DNA of 64,000 nt from Rhodospirillaceae bacterium (lineage in GTDB: Bacteria; Pseudomonadota; Alphaproteobacteria; DSM-16000; Inquilinaceae), in the NCBI GenBank assembly GCA_020638575.1, contig JACKIH010000003.1:1-64000 (forward strand), given 5' to 3'. A program made the position numbers and the translations under genes. Positions 51,965 to 59,860 of this stretch are shown in pieces. Position 1 is the stretch's first letter. The number at the start of each line of letters is the position of its first letter. Below the pieces are notes generated by a model that saw only the letters and a list, made by a program, of their open reading frames with translations, had not been told where the DNA came from and ran no database searches.

Positions 51965-54100
51965 GTGACACAGCCGACCGAAGCCGCCCAGCCGGACGTC
52001 TCAAAATACGAGCCGGAACTGCAATTCCGCCCGGTCAGCCGGGCCACGGCCTGGATCACCGGGGGACTGCTGATCGCGCTATCGCTGTTCCACTACTACT
52101 CCGCCTGGTCGAGCCTGGTGCCGCAGCTCATGTTCCGCGGCATCCACCTGGCTTTCGTGCTGGGGCTGATCTTCCTGCTGTTCGGCCTGTGCCCGGTGCG
52201 CTCCAGCCTGGTGCCGGAACACCGCTCGCCTTGGCTTTATCCCGGCGGGATGCCGCTGACCGACTGGGTGCTGGCGCTGGCCGTGGCGGCCGCCGCCCTC
52301 TACCTGCCGCTGCTGCCCACCGACGAGGTGGCGCGCCGCGTCGGCAACCCCAGCGAGACCGACGTGGTGATGGGCACGCTGCTCATCGTATTGGTGCTGG
52401 AGGCGACCCGCCGGGCCATGGGCTGGACGCTGCCGGCCATCGCCCTGCTGTTCATCTGCTACGGCCTGTTCGGCCGCTACGCACCGGGCGTGCTGGCCCA
52501 TCCGGGGGCAAGCTGGGCCGGCGTGGTCAACCACCTCTACATGACCGACCAGGGGATCTACGGCATCGCCGTGGGCGTGGTCGCCCAATACGTCTTCCTG
52601 TTCGTGGTGTTCGGCGTGCTGGCCACCCGCATCGGTCTGGGCCAGCTCTTCATCGACATCGCCTACTGCATCGCCGGGCGCTATGCCGGCGGCCCGGCCA
52701 AGGTGGCGGTGTTTTCCTCCGCCATGCTGGGGATGATCTCCGGCTCGTCGATCGCCAACACCGTCACCACCGGCTCGCTCACCATCCCGGCCATGAAGAA
52801 GGTGGGTTATCCGCCCCACTTCGCCGGGGCGGTGGAGGCAACGGCGTCGACCGGCGGGCAGATCACCCCGCCGATCATGGGGGCGGCCGCCTTCATCATG
52901 GTGGAGTTCCTGGAGATCCCCTACCGGGACATCCTGGTGGCCGCCCTGGTGCCGGCCATGCTGCACTATTTCGGCGTGGTGGTGATGGTGCACCTGGAGG
53001 CCAAGCGTCTCGGCCTGCGCGGCCTGCGGCCAGACGAGATGCCGAAGATCCTGCTGGTGCTGCGCGACCATTGGCCGACGCTGATCCCGCTGGGCATCCT
53101 CATCTGGATGATCCTGCAGGGCCGCTCGCCCGACAACGCGGCCTTCTGGGGGCTGACCGCCTGTGGCGTGGTGGGCTTCCTCAACATCAGCGACGTGTTC
53201 TCCCTGCGCCGCACTCTGGATTTCTTCAGACAGGGAGATCTCCGAGGTCTGATCGCCTATCTGATCTTTTGCTTCAGGACATCGCAAACCCGCATCAGGC
53301 TGCCCGATCTGGCCGCGGCCTTGCAGACCGGCGCCAAGTATGCGCTCGCGGTGGGCGCCGCTGCGGCCTCGGTCGGCATCATCGTCGGCATCGTCACCCT
53401 GACCGGGACCGGCTTCCGCCTGAGCTTCATGGTCACCCAGGCGGCCCAGAACCTGGGCGAATTCGTCGTCGGCGCGGTGCCGTGGGGCGTGGTCTCCGTG
53501 GCCGGCCTGACGCTGTTCTTCACCCTGGTGTTCACGGCCATCGCCTGCATCATCATGGGGGCCGGCATCCCCACCACGGCCACCTACATCATCCTCACCA
53601 CCATCGCCGCGCCGGCGCTCGCCTCGCCGCTCCTGGGCGAGCACGCGGTGGCACCGGTGGTCTCCCACTTCTTCGTCTTCTACTACGGCGTGCTGGCGGA
53701 CATTACGCCGCCGGTGGCGCTTGCCGCCTACGCCGCCGCAGGCATTGCCGGGTCCAACCCGTTCCGCACCGGCAACACCGCCTTCCGGCTGGCTATCGCC
53801 AAGGCGCTGGTGCCCTTCGTGTTCGTCTATTCGCCGTCGCTGCTGATCATCACCGACGGGTTCACCTGGCAGGCTTTCATCATCACGCTGGTGGGGGCCG
53901 TGGCGGGCATCACCCTGCTGGGCGGCGCGTTCAGCGCCTACCTGCTGAGGCCGCTGCGGATCTGGGAGCGCTGGCTCCTGGCCGTTGCTGCCCTGCCGCT
54001 GATCTCCCCCGGCCTGGCCAGCATGGCGGTGGGGGCGGCCATCGCCGCGCCGGTGCTGGTGTTGCAGATGCTGCGGCGAAAGGGACCGGAGGGGGCGTGA
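51965..54100 (+). CDS. TRAP transporter fused permease (4TM/12TM)
   Basis: The 711-residue membrane protein joins the small and large TRAP permease subunits. The large-subunit core shows GMISGSSIANTVTTGSLTIPAMKK, VEATASTGGQITPPIMGAAAF and CIIMGAGIPTTATYIILTTIAAPAL, followed by SHFFVFYYGVLADITPPVALA. A short segment near 53215-53295 (RTLDFFRQGDLRGLIAY) has less typical base use and may be a lineage-specific linker. GTG start. It couples ion gradients to uptake of the TAXI ligand. Confidence 0.94.
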   Translation: MTQPTEAAQPDVSKYEPELQFRPVSRATAWITGGLLIALSLFHYYSAWSSLVPQLMFRGIHLAFVLGLIFLLFGLCPVRSSLVPEHRSPWLYPGGMPLTDWVLALAVAAAALYLPLLPTDEVARRVGNPSETDVVMGTLLIVLVLEATRRAMGWTLPAIALLFICYGLFGRYAPGVLAHPGASWAGVVNHLYMTDQGIYGIAVGVVAQYVFLFVVFGVLATRIGLGQLFIDIAYCIAGRYAGGPAKVAVFSSAMLGMISGSSIANTVTTGSLTIPAMKKVGYPPHFAGAVEATASTGGQITPPIMGAAAFIMVEFLEIPYRDILVAALVPAMLHYFGVVVMVHLEAKRLGLRGLRPDEMPKILLVLRDHWPTLIPLGILIWMILQGRSPDNAAFWGLTACGVVGFLNISDVFSLRRTLDFFRQGDLRGLIAYLIFCFRTSQTRIRLPDLAAALQTGAKYALAVGAAAASVGIIVGIVTLTGTGFRLSFMVTQAAQNLGEFVVGAVPWGVVSVAGLTLFFTLVFTAIACIIMGAGIPTTATYIILTTIAAPALASPLLGEHAVAPVVSHFFVFYYGVLADITPPVALAAYAAAGIAGSNPFRTGNTAFRLAIAKALVPFVFVYSPSLLIITDGFTWQAFIITLVGAVAGITLLGGAFSAYLLRPLRIWERWLLAVAALPLISPGLASMAVGAAIAAPVLVLQMLRRKGPEGA

Positions 54101-54207
54101 CGAATCGCGGTCGTGCCCATTGCCGCTTTTTTGGTACTCCTGAACCCGTGTTCGGCGTGCGATTGACGGTTTGACCGGAGCCGACGCGACAACGGGAGGA
54201 GGGAGCG

Positions 54208-54666
54208 ATGGCAGACGACCTGGATAAGATGGCCCCACAGGCCACGGGAGGCCGGCAGTCATTGGCCGACACGGAGATCACGACCCGGCGGGTCGAACGG
54301 CGAGGGGTGCTGCGTGTGCTGTCGCTGCTGGGGGGCGGGCTGGCGGCCGCGGTGCTGCGCCCCGGTCAAGGGCGTGCCCAGACCATGACGGGGATCACCG
54401 ATTGCGACAGGGGTCCCAACCAGGACCCCGCAAACCTGGGAACCGGCAACAATCCGCCGAACGGACTGACCGACACCGACGGCGGCCCGAATGCCGACTA
54501 CGCCTATTGCGGGCGCAGCGGCAATGCCGGGGTGACCGATTGCGACAACGGCCCCAGCCAAGACCCGGCGGGCCAGGGCACCGGCAACAGCCCGCCCACC
54601 GGAATCACCGATACCGACCAGGGCACCTATGCCGATTTCGGCATGTGCGGCCGCGGCAACGGCTAG
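54208..54666 (+). CDS. Exported protein with four DxDxG-x3-D repeats, possibly Tat-dependent
   Basis: The 152-residue protein has an N-terminal region with RRVERRGVLRVLSLLGGG and hydrophobic GGLAAAVL, then RAQ, which resembles a twin-arginine signal peptide. Everything after residue 60 is four 17-residue units at 62-78, 86-102, 108-124 and 132-148 with pattern G-[ILV]-T-D-x-D-x-G-x3-D-x4-G. The aspartates have calcium-loop-like spacing. Four cysteines (66, 101, 112, 147) fall one pair per 46-residue half, suggesting two disulfides. No family is recognised. GGGAGGAGGG precedes the ATG. It lies alone before the atp operon. Confidence 0.8.
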   Translation: MADDLDKMAPQATGGRQSLADTEITTRRVERRGVLRVLSLLGGGLAAAVLRPGQGRAQTMTGITDCDRGPNQDPANLGTGNNPPNGLTDTDGGPNADYAYCGRSGNAGVTDCDNGPSQDPAGQGTGNSPPTGITDTDQGTYADFGMCGRGNG

Positions 54667-54759
54667 CCCGGCGAGCGGTGGCGGCCGCGGCAAGGTGCCC
54701 GCCATGGTAGCCGGCACCTGACGCAACGCTGAAACCGTCGGTTGACGTGACTTCCCGGC

Positions 54760-54788
54760 TTGACGCGCTGCAAACCCATCACCTAGGG
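54760..54788 (+). promoter_or_regulatory. Candidate promoter of the Fo ATP synthase operon
   Basis: TTGACG (54760-54765), a 17-bp spacer and CTAGGG (54783-54788) lie 50 bp before the atpI start. A second TTGACG occurs at 54742. Confidence 0.45.
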
Positions 54789-54837
54789 TCCGGCGACTTC
54801 CGGCGCGGCGCCGATTGTCAACGGGAGCCCTCCGACC

Positions 54838-55185
54838 TTGTCTCGTCAGCCCGGCTCTGATCCCGATCCGCTTGGCCAACTCGGCGCACGGATTCGGGCA
54901 GCTCGGGAGAAGAAGGAGAAGCGAGGGGGGCCGGGCGGTGCAGTGCGGTCGAGGGATCTCGGCGTAGGCATGCGGATCGCCGTTGAGATCGCCGCCGCCA
55001 TCGGGGTCGGCACGGCGATCGGCATTGGGCTGGATCGGTGGCTCGGTACAAGCCCCTGGTTGCTGATCGTGTTCTTCCTGCTGGGCACGGCCGCGGCGTT
55101 CCTCAACGTCTACCGGGTCGCGCAGGAGTTGGATCGTCAGCGGCGGGCAGAGCGCCAGTCGCAGCGCCAGTCGGGGGAGGAATGA
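54838..55185 (+). CDS. atpI: ATP synthase accessory protein AtpI
   Basis: The 115-residue protein has a charged N-terminus, then two membrane helices (GMRIAVEIAAAIGVGTAIGIGL and WLLIVFFLLGTAAAFLNVYRV), the AtpI/AtpQ pattern with the conserved loop DRWLGTSP. It assists c-ring assembly or magnesium supply. The frame begins with TTG at 54838, preceded by GGGAG. The last codons abut atpB. Confidence 0.88.
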   Translation: MSRQPGSDPDPLGQLGARIRAAREKKEKRGGPGGAVRSRDLGVGMRIAVEIAAAIGVGTAIGIGLDRWLGTSPWLLIVFFLLGTAAAFLNVYRVAQELDRQRRAERQSQRQSGEE

Positions 55186-55911
55186 GTGGCAGGGCCGCTT
55201 GAACAGTTCGAAGTCAACCCCATCGTGCCGATCGAGATCGGCGGCTTCGACGTGTCCTTCACCAACGCGTCGCTCTTCATGGTGATCAACGTCGCACTGC
55301 TGACGAGCTTCTTCCTGTTCGCCAGCCGCGGCCGCTCCCTGGTGCCGACGCGTCTGCAATCCGTCGCAGAGATCATGTACGAAGCTGTCGCGAACATGAT
55401 ACGCGACAACGTCGGCTCCGGAGGGCGAAAGTATTTCCCCTTCATCTTCACGCTGTTCATGTTCCTGTTGACGTGCAACCTCGTGGGGATGATTCCCGGC
55501 TCCTTTACGGTGACGAGCCATGTGTTCGTGACGTTCGGGCTGGCCTTCGTCATCTTCATCGGCGTGACGATCATCGGGATCTTTACCCACGGGCTTCACT
55601 TCCTGCGGCTGTTCTTCCCCCATGGCGCGCCGCTATGGACGGCGGTGATCCTGACGCCGGTGGAGATCATCTCCTACCTGGCGCGGCCCATCACGCTCGC
55701 CGTACGACTGTTCGCCAACATGACCGTGGGCCACGTGCTCTTGAAGGTTGTGGCGGGATTTGTGGCGCCGCTGGGGATCGCGCTCGGCATTCTGCCGTTG
55801 GGCGGCCTGGTGGCGATTACCGCGCTGGAGTTCATGATCGCGGTGATCCAGGCCTACGTTTTCACCATCCTGACTTGTGTTTACCTGCACGAGGCGCTGC
55901 ACCTCCACTGA
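55186..55911 (+). CDS. atpB: ATP synthase Fo subunit a
   Basis: The 241-residue subunit carries the proton half-channels. The essential arginine is Arg174 in ARPITLAVRLFANM, and the conserved NLVGMIPGSF and C-terminal EFMIAVIQAYVFTILTCVYLHEA are present. GTG start directly after the atpI stop. With atpE, atpF' and atpF it forms the Fo operon; F1 genes are not in this window, as usual in alphaproteobacteria. Confidence 0.97.
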   Translation: MAGPLEQFEVNPIVPIEIGGFDVSFTNASLFMVINVALLTSFFLFASRGRSLVPTRLQSVAEIMYEAVANMIRDNVGSGGRKYFPFIFTLFMFLLTCNLVGMIPGSFTVTSHVFVTFGLAFVIFIGVTIIGIFTHGLHFLRLFFPHGAPLWTAVILTPVEIISYLARPITLAVRLFANMTVGHVLLKVVAGFVAPLGIALGILPLGGLVAITALEFMIAVIQAYVFTILTCVYLHEALHLH

Positions 55912-56021
55912 GCCGGGCGGCCGCGCCCGTGCCGCCGATGGCTCGGCGGCTACGCCTCGCGGTTGCGCCGTTCGACCGGCTGCGATAAGACCCCCGCAAA
56001 CGTCGTGAAAGGACGAAGACC

Positions 56022-56246
56022 ATGGAAGTCGAAGCTGCTCGTTTCATTGGTGCCGGATTGGCTGCGATCGGAATGATCGGGGCCGGCATCGGCGTGGGGC
56101 ACGTCTGGGCCAGCTTCATCGAGGCGGTGGGCCGCAACCCGGCTGCCAAGGAAGACATCGGTGCCAACGTGTACATCGGCTTCGCGGTCACCGAAGCGAT
56201 CGCGCTGTTCGCGCTGATCATCGGCCTGATCTCCCTGTTCGGTTAA
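56022..56246 (+). CDS. atpE: ATP synthase Fo subunit c
   Basis: The 74-residue hairpin forms the proton-driven rotor ring. The cytoplasmic loop is GRNPAAKED (residues 37-45) and the proton-carrying residue is Glu58 in FAVTEAIALFALI. There is no sodium-binding pattern. It lies 110 bp after atpB. Confidence 0.97.
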   Translation: MEVEAARFIGAGLAAIGMIGAGIGVGHVWASFIEAVGRNPAAKEDIGANVYIGFAVTEAIALFALIIGLISLFG

Positions 56247-56304
56247 ACCGCCGGGCGATCCGGCGCGGGCCGGTCGGTCGCGTACCGGCCCGCGGAGGCT
56301 CAAG

Positions 56305-56811
56305 ATGCCGCAGTTCGATCCGACACTGTTCGCCGGCCTGGTTTTCTGGTTGGCGATCACTTTCACGGCCCTGTTCTTCCTGCTGTCGCGCTTGGTATTG
56401 CCGCGCATGCAGGACACCCTGGAAGCGCGCGCCAGCCGCATCGCCGACGACCTGGACCGTGCCGAAACCCTCCGTCAGGAGGCCGAAACGGTGCGCCAGC
56501 AGTATGAAGAGGCATTGCAGGAAGCGCGCGACCAGGCCCGCGCCGGCATCACCCATGCCGTCTCGGAAATGGAGCGGCAGGGGGCGGAACGGGAAGCCGC
56601 CCTCAATGCCGAAATCGATGCGCGCATCACGGCGGCTGAGCAGCGCATCGCCCGCGCCCGCGACGAGGCCCGGACCCATATCCGCGACATCGCCATCGAA
56701 GCCTGCGAGGCGGCCAGTGAGCGTATCAGCGGCGTCAAGGTGAAGAAGGCGGTGGTTACGGCGGCGGTCGAAGGCGAAATGAAGCGCCGCAATCTGCAAG
56801 AGGTGGCGTAG
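56305..56811 (+). CDS. atpF': ATP synthase Fo subunit b'
   Basis: The 168-residue subunit has one N-terminal helix (LFAGLVFWLAITFTALFFLL) and a long charged helix (LEARASRIADDLDRAETLRQEAE through the end). Of the two b-type genes this one, preceding the other and with the PQFDPTLFAGLVFWL start, is b'. It forms the peripheral stalk with AtpF. atpF starts 2 bp downstream. Confidence 0.93.
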   Translation: MPQFDPTLFAGLVFWLAITFTALFFLLSRLVLPRMQDTLEARASRIADDLDRAETLRQEAETVRQQYEEALQEARDQARAGITHAVSEMERQGAEREAALNAEIDARITAAEQRIARARDEARTHIRDIAIEACEAASERISGVKVKKAVVTAAVEGEMKRRNLQEVA

Positions 56812-56813
56812 CC

Positions 56814-57614
56814 ATGACCCAGGCGATGACCGAACTTTCGGTGGACGGCACGGGTCTCTTGATCTTGGCCCAGGCGGATGCGCCGACCAACGCCGTCTCC
56901 GATGCGCCGGCAGCCGGCGATGCGCCCCACGCGGATGCACCGGTCGCCGATGCACCGGCCGCCGATGTGCAGGCCGACGACGGGCATGGGACGGAGGGCG
57001 ACAGCGGCCACGGTGCCGCCGCCGGCGAAGAGCAGGGAGCGGTGACGGGCGACGCTGGAGCGGTCCACTCGATGGATGTGCAGTCCGAAGTCGGCCACTT
57101 GGACGAAGCCGACGACACCCATGATGCCCACGGCGGCATACCGCTGGAGCTGTGGTTGCTGGTGGCCCTGATCATCGTCGTCGCCGCGGCGTGGAAGCCG
57201 ATGAAGCGGGCGATGCTGACGGGGCTGGACAACCGGGCCGCGCGCATTCGCAGCGAGCTGGAGGAAGCCCAGCGCCTGCGCGAGGAAGCCCAGTCGCTGC
57301 TTGCCACCATGCAGCGCCAGCAGCGCGATGCCCTGCAGGACGCCGAAGAGATCATTTCCCACGCCCGCCAGGATGCCGAGCGCCTGCGCGCCCAGGCGGC
57401 CGCGGAGTTGGAAGTCACCTTGAAGCGGCGCGAGCAGCTTGCCATGGACCGCATCAGCCAGGCCGAGTCCGCTGCCTTGGCAGAGGTGCGAAGCTTGGCT
57501 GTGGAAGTGGCCGCCACCGCGGCACGGACCGTGCTGGAGACCTCGGTCGACGAACGACGCGGCAGCGCCCTCATCGACGAGTCGATCGCTGCCCTGGAGG
57601 GGCGCCTCCACTAA
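56814..57614 (+). CDS. atpF: ATP synthase Fo subunit b with long N-terminal extension
   Basis: The 266-residue protein has the membrane helix only at residues 110-127 (PLELWLLVALIIVVAAAW) followed by a normal stalk helix (LTGLDNRAARIRSELEEAQRLREEAQSLL). The first ~107 residues are an Ala/Asp/His/Gly-rich extension with DAP repeats (SDAPAAGDAPHADAPVADAPAAD), which would lie on the periplasmic side. Usual b subunits have about 160-180 residues and 5-10 residues before the helix. The extension is in frame and follows the atpF' stop by 2 bp, so a later start is unlikely but possible. Confidence 0.9.
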   Translation: MTQAMTELSVDGTGLLILAQADAPTNAVSDAPAAGDAPHADAPVADAPAADVQADDGHGTEGDSGHGAAAGEEQGAVTGDAGAVHSMDVQSEVGHLDEADDTHDAHGGIPLELWLLVALIIVVAAAWKPMKRAMLTGLDNRAARIRSELEEAQRLREEAQSLLATMQRQQRDALQDAEEIISHARQDAERLRAQAAAELEVTLKRREQLAMDRISQAESAALAEVRSLAVEVAATAARTVLETSVDERRGSALIDESIAALEGRLH

Positions 57615-57657
57615 CACCACATCGGTCCCGCCCGCTGCGGGCCATACGCCGCTCAGC

Positions 57658-57692
57658 ACCGCCGCACGGTCCTGTACCGTTGCGGCGGTTTG
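57658..57692 (+). terminator. Terminator of the Fo operon
   Basis: ACCGCCGCACGGT (57658-57670) pairs with ACCGTTGCGGCGGT (57676-57689) with one bulged base and a 5-nt loop, followed by TTGC. It lies 44 bp after atpF. Confidence 0.65.
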
Positions 57693-57731
57693 CACGATTC
57701 GGCCGTGATTCTCGTCGGTCTGCGACGGATT

Positions 57732-57749
57732 GTTTCACAAAACCTTCAT
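57732..57749 (+). promoter_or_regulatory. Possible Pho box upstream of phnC
   Basis: GTTTCAC (57732-57738), AAAA, then CCTTCAT (57743-57749) gives two 7-bp half sites in direct repeat with 11-bp period, sharing a TTCA(C/T) core with the PhoB consensus CTGTCAT. It is 70 bp before phnC. The match is partial. Confidence 0.35.
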
Positions 57750-57819
57750 CGGTCCGTAAACGAACCGCTTGGGTGACCCGTCCATAAGCTGAAGCCGCGT
57801 CACTTCAGGGCGGGAAGCC

Positions 57820-58674
57820 GTGGCCGTCATCACCGTTCGCAACTTGCACAAGACCTTCGACCGCAAGCGCAAAGCGCTCGACGGGGTCGATCTCCACGTG
57901 GAGGGCGGGGAGATGGTGGCGCTGATTGGCGCTTCGGGGTCCGGCAAGTCGACGCTGCTGCGCCACATGGCGGGGCTGGTCGCCGCCGATCGCCGGGCCG
58001 ACGGTTGTTGCCGGGTGGAGGTGCTGGGCGCGCTGGTTCAGCAGCAGGGCCAGCTTGCCCGCGGCCTGTCCGACGTGCGCGCCAATGTCGGGTTCATCTT
58101 CCAGCAGTTCAACCTGGTGGGCCGCCTCTCGGTGCTGAACAACGTGCTGATCGGCCTGCTCGGCCGCATCCCCAGTTGGCGCGGCAATCTCGGCATGTTC
58201 ACCCGCGAGGAGAAGCTGCGCGCCATGGCGGCTCTCGACCGCGTGGGCATGGCCGACTTTGCCCTGCAGCGCGCGTCCACCCTGTCGGGCGGCCAGCAGC
58301 AGCGCGCGGCGATTGCGCGGGTGCTGCTCCAGGGCGCCCAGGTGATCTTCGCCGACGAGCCCATCGCCTCGCTCGACCCGGCCTCGGCCGTGCGGGTGAT
58401 GGAAGCTCTCGCCCACATCAACCGCGAAGACGGCATCACCACCATCGTCTCGCTCCACCAGGTGGACTACGCCAGCCGGTTCTGCCCGCGCACCGTCGCC
58501 ATGCGCGAAGGCCGCAAGGTCTACGACGGCACCAGTACGGCACTCACCCGAACGTTCCTCACCGATCTCTACGGCGCCGACAGCGATGAGCTCGTGGTCG
58601 GCCGCCCCCAGCAACCCCAGTGGCAGGTCCACGAGGCCGCCCCGGGTGAACGTGCGGCAATGGCGGGCGCCTGA
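57820..58674 (+). CDS. phnC: Phosphonate ABC transporter ATP-binding protein
   Basis: The 284-residue ATPase has Walker A GASGSGKST, Q loop FIFQQFNLVGRLSVLNNVLIG, signature LSGGQQQR, Walker B IFADEPIASLDP and switch VSLHQVDYA, all in PhnC style (NLVGRLSVLxNVLxG is typical). A Pro/Gln-rich tail of about 30 residues is extra. GTG start. phnD and phnE follow. Confidence 0.93.
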   Translation: MAVITVRNLHKTFDRKRKALDGVDLHVEGGEMVALIGASGSGKSTLLRHMAGLVAADRRADGCCRVEVLGALVQQQGQLARGLSDVRANVGFIFQQFNLVGRLSVLNNVLIGLLGRIPSWRGNLGMFTREEKLRAMAALDRVGMADFALQRASTLSGGQQQRAAIARVLLQGAQVIFADEPIASLDPASAVRVMEALAHINREDGITTIVSLHQVDYASRFCPRTVAMREGRKVYDGTSTALTRTFLTDLYGADSDELVVGRPQQPQWQVHEAAPGERAAMAGA

Positions 58675-58720
58675 GCCGCGCATCCGCGTCAACGAAACCG
58701 AAAGACCGAGGGGAAGTGTC

Positions 58721-59728
58721 ATGTTGCGGACCTTGCTCGCAAGCTCCTTGCTGACCGTCTGCGCCGCCACCGCAAACGCGCAGGACTACCAGCCGTTGGA
58801 GGGCGATCCAGCCGAGATCAATTTCGGGATCATCTCCACGGAATCGACGCAGAACCTGCGCCGCCAGTGGGAGCCGTTCCTGGAAGACATGAGCGAGGCG
58901 CTCGGCATGCCGGTGAACGCGTTTTACGCCAGCGACTATGCCGGCGTGATCGAGGCCATGCGCTTCGGCCAGGTGACGGTGGCCTGGTTCGGCAACGCCT
59001 CGGCGATCCAGGCGGTGGATCTGGCCGGCGGCGAGGTGTTCGCGCGCCAGACCAAGACCGACGGCACGGAGGGCTACTACGCCCATATCCTGGTGAACGT
59101 CGACAGCCCCTTCCAGACGCTGGACGACCTGCTGGCCGCCTGCGGCACCGGGCTCGACTTCGGCATCGGCGACCCGAACTCCACCTCCGGCTTCCTGGTG
59201 CCCACCTACTACGTGTTCGCCCAGAACAACGTGGACCCGCAGGAATGCTTCGAGAACGTCCGCAACGCCAACCACGAAACCAACCTGATGGCGGTGGCCA
59301 ACGGCCAGGTCGACGCGGCCACCAACAACAGCGAGCAAGTGGCCCGCAGTGAGGCCAATGCCCCGGAGGCGGCGGCCAACATCCGGGTGATCTGGACCTC
59401 GCCGCTGATCCCCAGCGATCCCATCGTCTACCGCCGCGACCTGTCGCGTGAGCTGCGCGACCGCATCCGCGCGTTCTTCTTGGCGTACGGGCGGTTGGGC
59501 CCGAATGTTGAGGAAGAACTGGAAGTTCTCGGCGGCATGACGGACGGGCTTGGTCCCTTCACCAACTCGTCCAACGATCAGCTTCTGCCGATCCGCGGCC
59601 TGCGCCTCTATCGCGAGCGCCTGGAGATCGAGGCCGACGCGGGGATGGACGAGGCCGAGCGCGATGCCGCCCTGGCGGAGATCGATGCAGCCCTGGCCCG
59701 CCTGCAGATCATCCAGGACGGGCCGTAA
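58721..59728 (+). CDS. phnD: Phosphonate ABC transporter substrate-binding protein
   Basis: The 335-residue periplasmic protein has a signal peptide (residues 1-20, LRTLLASSLLTVCAATANA). The mature part has INFGIISTESTQNLRRQWEPFLEDMSEALG, FGQVTVAWFGNASAIQA and GDPNSTSGFLVPTYY, the PhnD pattern; the NSTSG loop contacts the phosphonate. The substrate may be a phosphonate, phosphite or phosphate ester. GAGGGGAAG precedes the ATG. Confidence 0.94.
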   Translation: MLRTLLASSLLTVCAATANAQDYQPLEGDPAEINFGIISTESTQNLRRQWEPFLEDMSEALGMPVNAFYASDYAGVIEAMRFGQVTVAWFGNASAIQAVDLAGGEVFARQTKTDGTEGYYAHILVNVDSPFQTLDDLLAACGTGLDFGIGDPNSTSGFLVPTYYVFAQNNVDPQECFENVRNANHETNLMAVANGQVDAATNNSEQVARSEANAPEAAANIRVIWTSPLIPSDPIVYRRDLSRELRDRIRAFFLAYGRLGPNVEEELEVLGGMTDGLGPFTNSSNDQLLPIRGLRLYRERLEIEADAGMDEAERDAALAEIDAALARLQIIQDGP

Positions 59729-59860
59729 TCCGGCACCGGCGCTCCGGGCCGGTCGGCCCTGCCGGACACGGCAGGCGGCGGGGGCCATCCCCTTGCTGCT
59801 TGCCGCCGTTGCCGTCCCGGAGTGTCCCCAGCTCGGTTTCCGAAGGTTGTGGCCGCGCCC

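Noticed and set aside
52079..54262. Long minus-strand open frame opposite the TRAP permease
   Set aside because: Composition is His/Gln/Arg-rich, typical of a shadow; the plus strand encodes a recognisable membrane transporter.
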